64,000 nucleotides of DNA from Pycnopodia helianthoides (taxonomy: Eukaryota; Echinodermata; Asteroidea; Forcipulatida; Asteriidae), in assembly GCA_032158295.1 (NCBI GenBank), contig CM063257.1, forward strand, positions 1,426,001-1,490,000, read 5' to 3'. This document shows, piece by piece, positions 45,201 to 56,700 of this stretch (within the stretch, counting starts at the first letter, position 1; each line of letters starts with the position of its first letter). The notes under the pieces were generated by a model, which saw only the letters and a program-made list of their open reading frames with translations, was not told the origin of the DNA and ran no database searches. The position numbers were made by a program, and so were the translations under genes.

Positions 45201-48200
45201 TGTATATGTCTACATTTATATAGGATTAAAACCAAACTGTTCCAAAAACCACAGGTAGACTTTTCCCTTTAAAAGAAAGAAAGAAAACCCATAATTTCAA
45301 TAAATACATGCAATACCTTTGTTGTGTGAATCGGTTGAGATCTTTGTTACCCTCGGGTGAAGTGATGAGGTCCAAGGATTGACCTATGACCGTCTGGTAG
45401 GTAGTCTGAAGGTTGAAGAAGGGGAAATACTGTCAGTTTGACACAAACACCTTCTTTCTAGTACATTGTGTTTGCAAGTGCATGTGCTGTACATGTAGTC
45501 TCCGCCTCAAGGCCCCTTAGACTTGTAGACCTTTATTATAATGCCACCATCTTGGTCTTGTTCCCTTATCCAATAACAGTAAAAGTGCCACAACCAGGAC
45601 TCGAACCCACACTCTGCTGATCAGAAATACCAGAGCTTGAGTCCGGTGTTCTTAACTGCTCGACCACAATACACCACTGAGTATAAAGCACTTACCACCC
45701 ATATGTTTAAGGGTGAAACCCTCCAAAATATATCTTTGTGTGTAACAAGAAGAAACATCCGGAGGTCGTTAATCCGGAGGTCATTGGTTCAAATCCCGCT
45801 CTAGTCAATTTTTCTTTGTTCAACCCCCATACTATTTGAAATTTACCCAGTCAGTTTCCCTTGTGGTTTATTACTTGACATTTAAATTGAAAAAGTCGCA
45901 TCCCCTCAAGGTGATCCCGTGGCTGCTGCTTCCCAGGTTGTATCGTAAACTTGGGTGTGATCCCTGGCTACACGGCAGTTAACGGTTGTATGGCTTCTGA
46001 CTGGCACCCCCGAACAAAGATATTGACAAAATAGGGAGACCGCCAATATAGGGCTAGATAGCTCAGTTGGTAGAGCGCCGGTACGTTAATCCGGAGGTCG
46101 TTGGTTCAAATCCCGCTCTAGTCAATTTTTCTTTGTTCAACCCCCATACAAGAAGAAACAAACAACTTATTTCTTTTTCAGTGCATTTGAAAATGTTGAT
46201 CAAAGGGGAACAAAAATCTAACAAGTCACCTCATGAAAGAGCTCCAGCACATTAACGTAATATGGTTCATTCGCAATGTGTTTCTTTAATAACTTGTAGA
46301 TGGTGGCTTCAACAAAGAAGGAATCATTGATGGCATCCATTCCAACATCCGACTGCAAGTTCAGAAACAAAAGGGAAAACAAATCTTGCTGACATCAAAT
46401 CTTTATTGGTCTTACATTACACACGATAACAGATCAAGAAATTCAATACTGCAAAGATAACACTATGTGCCACTTTTAGAAATAATCTAAAAATACAAAT
46501 GAAAACTGCTACAGCCACACTGATCAAACACAGAAACAAACAGTACAAAGGTCAAGTTGGTAGTATTTGGGACATTTCAAACAACATTTATTTTTTAGCT
46601 TCACCCTTTTATTGTCTACAAGCTATAATTAAAAATCAAGACTACAATAGCCACACTGATCAAACTCAGAAACAAACAGTACAAAGGTCAAGTTGGTCCT
46701 ATTTGGGACATTTCAAACGGAACGTTTATATTTAGGTTTTGCCCTTTTTAAAGGTAGGGTCCTAAATTGGTTTTGTCAACGAAATGCTGATTTAAGGCTA
46801 AATCATCAAGAAAGACACGATAGCAGTCACCTGTGAAAGTTTCAGCTGAATACAGTGTCTACCTGCATTAAACCTCCTACTCTCAGTGACTCTTGGCAAC
46901 ATTTTCCAGTGAGTTGACCAACCATTTGAAACCATTCGACTGCCAAGGTTGTGTACGGTGGCACAACTGTGCACAGAACTAACTGTGTACTGTGTACATG
47001 CATTCCCTCATGGTATCATATTGCAGGCTGGCATAGTTTATCTATCATTCAAAACCACTTGAATGGTATTGAATGGTCAGACAGCAAGAGGGTTTTAAAT
47101 ATATAGATTCTTACTTTGCGGAACCAGCATGGCAATCCCCTCCTCGTTTTGGACTGGTCCATTATATCATCAGCAATCAGAAAGTAGGCTTGGAGCTGAA
47201 AAAAAGAAAAATCAATAATAGACCCTTCCCATGAAATATGCAAATTAAGCATCGCGCGTGCGCACTCTCCCTACTGGTTGTCAAAATGAGTGAACATCGC
47301 GCCTTTTTGTATGGGACTGATGGTGGCGTGACGCACACGCGTTTGTGCATCTGCCTAGTGCACAACTCTATGGCGTTTGCCAACCAGCAGCGTCTGTACG
47401 CACGCGTGAATGTAATTTACATATTTCATGGGAAGGGTCTATTGGGCTGGGTGGGTCAACAAAACAGTGGATTTTGTTTCAGTTTTATTTAAAACATAGA
47501 GTTATGTTGACATCATAAAAAAAGTTTATTTTCAAAGATTCTCCACAACACAATGATAATAATAACAAATAATTGCCAATGCCCTTTATCTATGCGTCAC
47601 AAAGCGCATATTATTGTTGTCAAAGGACAGGTTTGTGAAGTTTTCAAACTATGAGACCTGTGCTGCGATGTACTCAGCAGCCACTGCCGGAAAAACCGGG
47701 GCAAACCCCTTCACTTAGCGATGAGTGTAACTCGGTTCTTTTACGTGCATTACACAATACACGGGACTTACGGCTTTACTTCCCATCCGAAGGATGAAGC
47801 AATAATGGTTAAGCATTTCGCTTATGGACACACAAGTGTTCTGACCTGGTCTCGAAACCCACACTCTGCTGATCAGAAACAACAAAGCTTGAGTCCAGTG
47901 CGCTTGACCGCTCGCCTTGGTAAGTGTCTTGCTTTATATGGACACAAGTGTCAAGACCCGGACTTGAACCAACACTCTGCTGACCAGAAACACCAGCGCT
48001 TGAGACCTTTTTTCTTCTGCCTTGTGAAAAAATAGCTTAAATACTTTCTTCGGATACAAAGAAGTAATGCTCTTTGATCTTCGTCTCTAGCACTGAAGAT
48101 GCATTCCCAGAAGCCTCTTGAAATTGATGACTTACCAATTCCACACACCAGCCAAGCACCATCGCTTTAAGTAAATTCTCGTCAGTCATCTGTGAGGATT

Positions 48201-50795
48201 TTGCAAGATGTCTGTAGGACGCCACGGTCGTTAAACCACGATTCCTCTTTCCATGTGGAACATTGTAGGCCAACATCTGTGAAATTAATAAATTTGTTGG
48301 AACATTTACAATGGTCATTTCTCATTGTACCATACAATTTAATATAAGCACTTGAGAATAGGATTAAAAAATCTCAAACTGATATTATCTCATTGCAGGC
48401 CTGGAAATAAACAGAGGCCAGGGAGGCCATGGCCTCTGTTGCCCTGGTCCTGGCCTTGTGCCCCTTAAAAAATGTTCCCAAAGACTTGAAGATGTTGTCG
48501 TCACATTGCTGTTATGGTCATTTTCATTCAGAATCAATGTCAATGTCTGCTTTATAAAGGGAAGGTATACGTTTGGTAATCACTCTTAAAATCAATGGCA
48601 ATAAAAACTTACTTGGTTAGAAGTACAGCAGATTGTGATAGTATAAAGCATTTTGAGAATCTTTTCACTTCAGAGTAATGTGGTAATGGAAACATTTACC
48701 AGTTTTTGAATCTGAGAAGTGTTTCTCAGATTGTGTATTCCCATTGCGTATTATTCTTCCTGCGTGAACATAACCGCTCTGGATTTTCAGCGATACCTCA
48801 AAAACGCTACCACCCTTTGAAATTATATTTTCACAGGTTAGTTTTATTGTATATATCTACATTTATAATAACAGGATTAAAACAATTGAGCGGTCCCAAA
48901 AACCAAAGGTCAGGGCTCGCCCTTAACACTAGCCCGGCGTACATTGTCTAGTAAAAAATGCTATGGGCTAGTAAACACCACTTCTCAACTTGCCCTGTGG
49001 GCTACTAAAAACTGTGCAACCTACTTGTTTAAAATGCTCATTTCTTCCTTTTCAAATGTAAATAACTAATGTATAAAATGTGTTAATCGTTATTGAGTGT
49101 GTGAATGTAACTTCATTTGATCATTAATCATTAACACATCAGAACATTACATTTATATGGCAATTCCTGTTTATATCTGGGCTACTAAAACTTCCTGGGG
49201 GCAAGTAAAATGCACAGTTTACTGGCCCGGCGGGCTACTTTACAAAAAGCTTAAGCGCAAGGCCTGAAGGTATATGTTCCCTTTACGTTTCCTTTTAACA
49301 GTGACAATTTGTCCTACCTTCTCAAACCGAAGTGCAGCATCTCTAATTTCAGGGTTAGTCTCATCATCTCCGACGATGTCTTTGACCAGTTCGTGGAACA
49401 CATCCCCAAACCTCTCCGCATCCATAGCCGTGTTACCTGCCATCATGAAACTGCATCAAAGATGAATCAAGAAAAGAAGAACTTGAAGGAAGTTGCCACC
49501 GGAAATTTCGGATCTTTGCTTTAAAATGAAGCATTTAAACCCAAGTTGTTGTCTACTAATGCCGATGGTTAGGACTATAGTGCTAAATAAATACAGGTAT
49601 TAACAAACCAGAGCACTTCCTGTTCTTGTACCAGCAATAAAAATATTATAAATTTCCATACAGACACATGTAATCGGCACTGGTGTATTCAACAGGATTC
49701 CTGATACCTGCATTTTCATTTATGAATCTATGGTCGATCGCTTTGCTTGCTTTATTAAGTGAAATTTTGTAAATATGCAGGTATGTAGAATAACATCAAT
49801 AGTGTTCTTTCCTTTACTATATCCATCGATATAAAGGCCTCCTTTTTATCTGATAATCAGAAACAACAACATCAATAACCTAGATACATTTAAATGTAAA
49901 ATTATAATACAAATACTTATCATTTAAAATATACAAACATTGTATTACAAAATATTAAATTATATTTAAAATCTCAAATCTGTATCAGTAATCAACAAAC
50001 ATGGAGATAGAAATAATACGTGGATGAATAAATACATGAAAGTATTGCCAGTGATGTTGCACTTAATTACTGAACCACATTATTTCAACACATACCAATC
50101 AATTAGTTCAAATCCACCTGTTTGTGTCACTCAGCATGTAGCACACAGACAGCAAGCTTTATTCAGCTAATATTATTTCTCCAACAGTTCTAAGTCCAAA
50201 ATGAGCACCCCACCAACAAATCACCTTCTAAACATGCATGTAAAAATATAAATCTGGGTGAAATTGTAATAAAAAGACCGGAACTCCACTTCATGCACTG
50301 GATTTACGCCGCTGATTAAGCAAGGTTTAGCTAACTGCCCCTCGACAACACGTTGTAGTAATATTCTGATCGATTATATGATAAGCTTGCCACTGTACTC
50401 ATGAATATTTATACATACAGACCAGCTATAAAAATAGCTGTCTACTTTATTTACCTACACTACAGCGCTCTATAAATACTATAGTCTTTGTCCTCTTCTT
50501 ACTCTTAGATCGTTTTATCTTTGAGTTTTTATCACCACATTTCCATCTCTCATAGTCGTACCACTTACCTGTAATGTCTATTGATATTTCCCGGACTATA
50601 ATTATAAACATTGTAATTGTGATTGATGACTGTCAGACGTCGACCCGCCGTCCTGATTGGACATACCGGCGATAGGTTGAGATTCACCCACGAACTTGAA
50701 GGGACAGCTCCGCCTCCAAGAATCCGTCCCGTTGCAAATCCTGTATCCAAAATCAACCGCAAGTTTCGACCCAGCATTGAAGTAGTTCGGATCAT
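42254..50795 (-). CDS. FDPS: Farnesyl diphosphate synthase
   Basis: Condenses IPP with DMAPP and then GPP to make farnesyl diphosphate for sterols, ubiquinone, dolichol and prenylation. Ten coding exons (minus order): 50569-50795, 49318-49450, 48136-48276, 47115-47195, 46230-46352, 45317-45405, 44346-44418, 43513-43590, 43253-43387, 42254-42454. All have GT-AG boundaries and join in frame to 426 residues plus stop, close to human long-form FDPS. The first aspartate-rich motif DDIMD is at residues 176-180, preceded by Tyr-Phe at positions -5/-4, which fits C15 product length. The second motif DDFLD is at 316-320. [26 protein letters not shown] and the C-terminal KIYKRQK are conserved. Exon 1 encodes a basic, acid-poor leader ([14 protein letters not shown] start), a likely mitochondrial presequence. 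Methionines at the exon 2 start (residues 78-79) would give a ~349-residue cytosolic form. Confidence 0.95.
42989..43229. mobile_element. MITE family 2, intronic copy
   Basis: Full copy with GGGCCCAATTTCATAG and CTATGAAATTGGGCC ends in the last FDPS intron, ending 24 bp from the exon at 43253. A related, more diverged inverted fragment occupies about 42678-42880. Confidence 0.88.
43640..43913 (-). mobile_element. tRNA-derived SINE, inverted copy
   Basis: Read on the minus strand: CAGTCAGGTTGGCTCAGTGG head, B box GGTTCGAATCCCGG, body TTTTCAGTCCCTACCTGATT and CTCCCACATCTAAAACTGAC, ending at a (TAA)n-like run at 43625. Same family as 1745-2125. In an FDPS intron. Confidence 0.75.
44456..44862 (-). 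mobile_element. tRNA-Leu-like SINE
   Basis: On the minus strand the head reads TGGCCGAGCGGATAAGAGC, GGACTCAAGC and GGTTCGAGTCCCAG, like tRNA-Leu (CAA). A ~300-bp body follows with GTAATGCACGTAAAAGAACC and AGCGCTTTGTATCC, ending in an A/T-rich tail. Related copies: a head-only piece at 45590-45675, and 47560-48005, where the head is duplicated. Confidence 0.8.
44901..45272. mobile_element. TTAA-flanked MITE, family 3
   Basis: TTAA at 44901-44904 and 45269-45272. Starts AGGGAGGGTATACCTTTGGT. Interior TTTCTCAGATTGTG and AACCGCTCTAGATATTCGAC are shared with the copy at 48551-48910. Lies in an FDPS intron. Confidence 0.8.
45758..46150 (+). mobile_element. tRNA-like SINE, one head and one partial copy
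   Basis: At 46053-46122 a tRNA-like sequence has A box TAGCTCAGTTGGTAGAGC, B box GGTTCAAATCCC and an anticodon-arm sequence that would place GTT (Asn type). A 3' tail AATTTTTCTTTGTTCAACCC follows. The 3' half plus the same tail occurs at 45758-45832, and an inverted related copy at 59159-59290. The shared non-tRNA tail favours a SINE over a working tRNA gene. Confidence 0.7.
46490..46730. repeat. Direct repeat of ~80 bp
   Basis: CAGCCACACTGATCAAACAC...GGTCAAGTTGG...TTTGGGACATTTCAAAC at about 46513-46582 recurs at about 46650-46718. In an FDPS intron. Confidence 0.85.
47221..47439. mobile_element. MITE with TA target duplication
   Basis: Termini GACCCTTCCCATGAAATATG and CATATTTCATGGGAAGGGTC are exact complements over 20 bp, flanked by TA on both sides, as for Tc1/mariner-type elements. 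It begins 26 bp upstream of FDPS exon 47115-47195 in transcript direction. Confidence 0.88.
47560..48005 (-). mobile_element. tRNA-Leu-like SINE with duplicated head
   Basis: The body (AGCGCATATTATTG, TTACGTGCATTACACAATAC) matches 44456-44862. The tRNA-like 3' part occurs twice (about 47815-47910 and 47930-48006, both with ACACTCTGCTGA.CAGAAAC). Confidence 0.7.
48551..48910. mobile_element. MITE family 3, truncated copy
   Basis: Starts AAAGGGAAGGTATACGTTTGG and continues with CTTACTTGGTTAGAAGTACAG and TTTCTCAGATTGTGTATTCC, like 44901-45272. The right end is disrupted. Confidence 0.7.
48905..49266. repeat. Repeat with GGGCTA(C/G)TAAA motifs
   Basis: Contains CTAGCCCGGCGTACATTGTC, GGGCTAGTAAACACC, GGGCTACTAAAACTTCC and GCCCGGCGGGCTACTTTAC, suggesting a rearranged inverted-repeat element. 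In an FDPS intron. Confidence 0.5.
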
Positions 50796-51429
50796 CGGTG
50801 CACAGAAACAATAATTTTGTTCTCTGTCTATTGAATAAACTATCTTGACTGATCAAAGCTAATTGAAGACGGATTAAAATGGAAAACGGAAGTGTTTTCG
50901 ACAGCTATAATGCTCTGAATAATGTACAACGGGGGCAGCCATCTTTGAATTATACATTCATTATTCAGCTTTACTGATTATGGGCGGTGCTACCGATACT
51001 AGGCAGCCTTTTCGAAACAACGCATATTATCGGTGACGGCTTCACCTTCGAGTTATTTAGGTTCCGTCATCAGCTATTTTTGAAAACGCAAAAAATAGTA
51101 CGTGGTCTGACGTTTCGACCCAAGCAGAGTCTTTCTTGAACGCTATTTTGAAAGGATGCACTTTCGGCTTTCGCTACGGGGCTTCGCCGGACGGAGCTTA
51201 CCTTGAAGTCATAGCCAAAATTGAGATTTCGAAAAGGCCCTTGAGAATCAGCTATTTTTGTTTTAGCTGACAAATGAGGGCGCTAGACAAAATTAGTTGG
51301 TGGAAAAAAAATCATGAAAATTAGCAGAACCAGTTTTGCACACACTCAGTGGGCGGAAAAAATTACCCTAATTTTACGCCTTTTATTGCTTTGTTTAGTG
51401 AATGGTGCAACTCCTTGCAAGTTTCTGAG
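50796..51429. promoter_or_regulatory. Shared FDPS/TGFBRAP1 intergenic promoter region
   Basis: 634 bp separate the divergent start codons. Candidate sites: an ETS-type CGGAAGTG (50887-50894), a YY1-type site (GCAGCCATCTTTGA, 50935-50948, minus orientation) and a GC-box-like GGGCGG (50982-50987). ETS and YY1 motifs are typical of bidirectional housekeeping promoters. A repeat fragment (about 51068-51265, TCAGCTATTTTTG at both ends) lies between these and TGFBRAP1 and is related to 57548-57640. Start sites are not determined. Confidence 0.6.
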
Positions 51430-53722
51430 ATGAGTGTGAAGGCATTCGAACTGGTTCCTGCCATTGAAAGGCTGAAACTATTGGGAGAAAAGGCACGAAC
51501 AGGAGTAAGTTTTTATTTACTTTTTTTTTTAAACTTAAAAGGGAAGGGGGCAACATTTACAGCCAGCCAGCCACCACCATCCCAGGCAGTTGTGGACAAT
51601 ACATTTTGTTTACATTTTGGCGGTGTATATTGAGCCGGCACTGAACAAGTGCAGTGACTGTTTTGGGGACTTTTCTGGGACCATTTATAAATGTGGAACT
51701 CTATTTCTCCTAGTAAAAACATCTTTTGTTGGGCATGTTGGAAGCCACAAATAAAAAAGAAAGAAGATAATCCGCTGTAATGAAATGGTGGAGAGTAAAC
51801 AGAGCAGAGCACAAAAATATGCGTAAACCTGTAAACCATAAAAACGTGTTACAGTACTGTTACTGTAGTGCAGTGTACTGTAGTGTTGATGTAGTGTTGT
51901 GCCTAGTGTTTCAGTTCAGTATTCAGGTATTCGTGTACAAAATAACAAAAAAGCGACGGCGGGAATTTTTTAGCTAGCTCGGTGGTCTAGGGCAGTAAGA
52001 CATTTGCTCTAGTTTGGCAAAGGCCGTTGGTTCGAATCCCATCCGACTATAGTATTGTATTAGGCATTTGGATTTTTTCACAGGAATCAGGGAAGTACTG
52101 AGCTTACACTTTAATACTAGTGCTCAACACCCCCACAGTATATAAGGCTTGAATTAGGGGAACAAATTCACAAGACTGCAGGGCTTGTTGTACTTGTAAC
52201 TGAGAAAACTTTTACTGAGAAAATTTGTCACAATACCATGTATCATATGAGAAAAAAAACTATCTAGACAGCGTCAAAATCAAGCTGTATTTAGACCACA
52301 GCCTTCCTACAAAACAAGACTAAGCTTTTTCTGACCTGATGCTTAACGAGGGCAACTGCCTCAGTGCCCTTGGTCATTGCCTTGGTGCCCCTTGAAACAT
52401 TCCAATAGAAATTTACACTTTCCTCATAGAGGAGGCCAATGAGACCAGGCTTTTAAATTTGGGTGAAGACCTCGGCCTTCCTCCATAACTGTAAGACTAA
52501 GCTTCTTCAGGCCGGATGCTTCATGGAGGCAACAGAGGAAATTTCCTCCATGCCCCAGATCATTGCCTTGGTGCCCCTTGAAATGTTCCAGTTTCAGGCC
52601 TGATACTTCATGGAGGTAACAGAGCCAATTGCCTCCATGCCCCTGGTCATTGACTTGGTGCCTCTTGAAATGATCCAGTTTCAGGCCTGATACTTCCAGG
52701 AGGCAACAGAGGCAATTGTCTCCATGCCTCTGGTCATTGACTTGGTGCCCCTTGAAATGTTCCATTTTCAGGCCTGATATTTCCAGGAGGCAACAGAGGC
52801 AATTTTCTCCATGCCTCTGGTCATTGCCTTGGTGCCCCTTGAAATGTTCCAGTTTCAGGCCTGATATTTCATGGAGGCAACAGATATGCAAATGCCTCCA
52901 TGCCCCCTGGTCATTGCCTTGGTGCCCCTTGAAACAACCCAATAGAAATTTACAATTTCCTCATAGAGCAGAGGTGCCTTTGACAAAGGAAAAAACGCCT
53001 TGGTGCCCTTGCCTTTTGAAGAACGAAGCATCAGGGTTGCTTCGTCATTTGCAAATAAATATCACCAAACATGTTTTTAACGACAGATTAAGAGCAATCA
53101 CGAAACTTGTTTTGTTTTACAGATTGAGTGTATTGAATGCTGTGGGAAGAATCTGTACATCGGCACAAGTGACTGGTAAGATTCTAGGATGATTCCATTA
53201 ATTTTCAAGTCGTAGAGCAACTGGTCCCCTCTCATTCTTCTTAGATCTTGTGACAGGTCTGACTGTATGCACTTTAGGGTGACCGTGTAAAAACATGATT
53301 CATTTGAAGTGGATTGCATTAAAATACTCTTTAAATTACTTACTTAAATGGATGTGGCCTTTTGATTTTAGCCAAGATTGGCAAATAAACTTTGATTGTT
53401 GTTTCCACAGTACGTTACAGAGTCTCTAAACCTCAACACACTTCTGTCCGGAGTGGTCTCCATTCCAGCCACAATCTAACAATCCCATGCACTTACAAAA
53501 GGGCAGGGGACCGGTCCTTCTCAGTTACTGGTTCCCGTTGCTGGAACTCTCTACCAAATCACATTCGCAACATCAACTCACTCCAGACTTTCGAGTCTAA
53601 ATTAAAAACATATCTGTTCTCTGCTCGCTTATAAACTTTGTTATTATTATTTTTTTTACCATTTTGTAGTAATCTTTTGCAGTGCATTGTATCTTTGGAA
53701 AATGCGCTTTATAAATTCTTAC

Positions 53723-53763
<41 letters not shown>

Positions 53764-56700
53764 GTTGTTTCAGTTTTGTGATCCATTTCCTAGTGGAGGA
53801 GAAAACACTACCCAATGGGAAGATTATGTACACCAGTGAAAAGCAGTCACACAAATACCTAGCAGTGGTAAGAAACAAAGTCACTCTTAACCCCTCTATT
53901 CGCTACTTGCACGGATCTGCAATGTGCGTGTAGAGCCTTGACTTCATGCTTCATTTGTATTGTATTTATGTATCTGTTTGGATGAAAGTGTCATTACATT
54001 ACCGTGACAATACAGAATAATATAATGCTGTTATTCACTGCTGCCCCCACTCCGAGGCTCTATAGTCCTGAGCCGACGACGTGATGTTCATGGTCGAGGA
54101 TTTATCTAAAATTATATGGTTTTGGGGAAATGACTTTAAAAAAATTAGTTCTGATCTTTGGATGCTGATAAAATTTTTTACTTTTTTTTTCACTGATAGT
54201 CTTTGATATTTACCAAAGCTGGGTCATGTGTTTTTGTGTAACAAGAATTCCCTATTTTGAAGTTTTCTTGAAACCTCGTCTCTCATTTCAGAAAAAGCCA
54301 ATCCAGCAGCTGAAAGCAGCATCAGCCCTGACAAGAATCTTGGTGCTATGTGACAACGTCTTGACCCTCTTGAATATGTTTAACCTGGAGGTCAGTATGC
54401 AAATTAATTATCAGGTCATTTCAAAACTGTTGTTCACTTTGAAGATTGTTCAGAAATAGACCATAACAAATGATGTCACCTTTTTCACATGAAGAGTGAT
54501 TTTGAACAATCCAGGGCATTTTCTGGTAGGCTACGCTAGTCACATGAAATTCAAAATTACCACATAGAAATAAGAATTGTAAAAGTAGCAGCTGAACACG
54601 TTTTTAGATGTGCTCCCTTTCTTCACCTCAAACGTCGTAGTTGATTGTAGATGCACAGCCCTAATGCATACCGTGGAATAAAGAAAGGGAATATATAAAT
54701 ATATAATTTATGTTGACTGACATCTTGTACTTGATTGGTTTGTTTATTTTCAGCCCATTCTGAGTGGAGCCAAGATCAAAGGGGTGAGTGTAAAGGCCCG
54801 AGTCACAGTGGACTTTCTTTTTCTTACAGGCAACTTGGAAGCAACCAGGGCTCAATTTCATAGAGCTGCTTAAGCAGAAAATATTGCTTAAAAATTTCTG
54901 CTAAGCAAAAATAAGCAGGATACCAGTCATAAATTGTACTTGTGATATGGTATTTTGGCTGGTTACCTTATTCTGGTAAGCATAAATATTTTGTGCTTCG
55001 CTACTTTTTGTGCTTAAGCAGCTCTATGAAATTGGGCCCAGGTGTACGACCCAGGGGGCCCAGGGAGGCAACTGCTCTTCAAACTTCGGCCAAAACAGTG
55101 TTGAAAAATCGGGCACAGCAAGGAGAAGAAAAAAGTAGACAGAGAACTCGGCAAAAAAGACTTTATTTAACCGTGTAAAAATTCTGGCAAATCAACCCCC
55201 TCTGTCCCCCTTAACCAAAGAGGCTCCTTACCCCCCTTTGACCGACTGCACTGCAAGCAAAAGGAGTTCTTCAGTAGCATAAGAGATAACTCACTATACT
55301 ATCCCCAAGAAAGAAATGCGAAATTTGAAATGTGAATGAATTTTCTGAAACTGATTGCCTGTAAATTGCCTCGCGAGACAAGGCCTTAATATCAAAACAA
55401 ATAACCATACAGTGTTTTAAAACTAAATCAAAATTCTTCATAATCAATTTCAAATAGTAATGATTATTGATTATCAGAATGCTTTATTTTTGGTTTGATT
55501 AAAACATACATTTTGATTTCCTTGGAGTTTACTTTTTAGAATGTTGCCGATTACAGTTTTTTATTTGGTTATTTGTTGTTTAGGTAACATCTTTCTGTGT
55601 CAACAGCAATCCGAGATCAAGTAATCCATTCAGTCTGGAGGTAATCAATAATCAATTGTCAATAACAGTAATCAATTGTTAATAACCAATAATCAATTAT
55701 CACTAACATAATTGTCAATATCACTGATATATTGTATGTTTCTAACCCAAACTCAAGTAATCCATTAAGTTCAATTCGGAGGTAATCAATTGTTAATAAC
55801 CAATAAACAGTTATCAAGAAACAAATAATCAATATCATTTATATGTATCAATCCAAGATCAAGTAATCCATACAGTTTGGAGGCAATCGATTGATCAATA
55901 GTCAATAACCACAGCCAATGATATTCTTTCATGCGCGCACGTTTCATCAACGATGGAGGTTGATGCAAGGGGTCTATATTAATTTTAATTAAAGAATTTT
56001 GTGGTCTTTTTTTCTGGGGACAATCTTAGATTGCTGTAACTTCAAGACGGAGGCAGGTCCAAGTCTACACAGTCACGGAGGATAAATGTGTCCTCATCAA
56101 GGAGATCTCCATTAGTGATATACCAGTCAATCTGGTAAGCACATAACAAAATCTTGCTGCTAAGCAGAAATGCGCTGCCAGTCGGAATATCATAATGTGT
56201 ACATTGTTATATTATTCGGTGTTACCCTTTCACCGATGTGTGTAAATAAAGCACTGTATACTCAGTACTTCCCCGAGTTCTGTGAAAAAAAATCCACAGG
56301 CATATTACTCGGGTGGGATTCAAACCCACATCCTTTGCCATTCTAGAGCAGATGTCTTACCAACTACACCACCGAGATTGCCCGGTAGCTAGAGACAGTT
56401 CAAATCCTATATTTTAGCAGTGGGTGCCCCAACAATTTAATAGATCTATTTGCAGACACTTGTCGCAAAAATGTACACATCTATGTGTACATTTTTGCGA
56501 CAAGTGTCTGCCAAAACCTTTTTTCTTACCAAAGAAAATCACTCGGAGTTAATTCTTAAACATCCTAGGTCCAATTTCATAGAGCTACACAAGCAGAAAA
56601 TATTGCTTAACAATTTATGCTAAGCAAAAATAAGCAGAATACCAGTCATAGAAAAAAAGGCTCTTGAAGGGTATCAAACACAGTAGCATTGAACACCGTT

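Noticed and set aside
46053..46122. Functional tRNA-Asn gene
   Set aside because: The non-tRNA tail shared with other copies, a C instead of the usual T before the putative anticodon, and imperfect stem pairing favour a SINE.
51349..51429. Upstream in-frame ATG for TGFBRAP1
   Set aside because: The added 27 residues do not resemble the family N-terminus, which begins close to the ATG at 51430.
52424..52942. 172-codon minus-strand frame
   Set aside because: Produced by an 87-bp repeat with a period divisible by three inside a TGFBRAP1 intron; no known domain.
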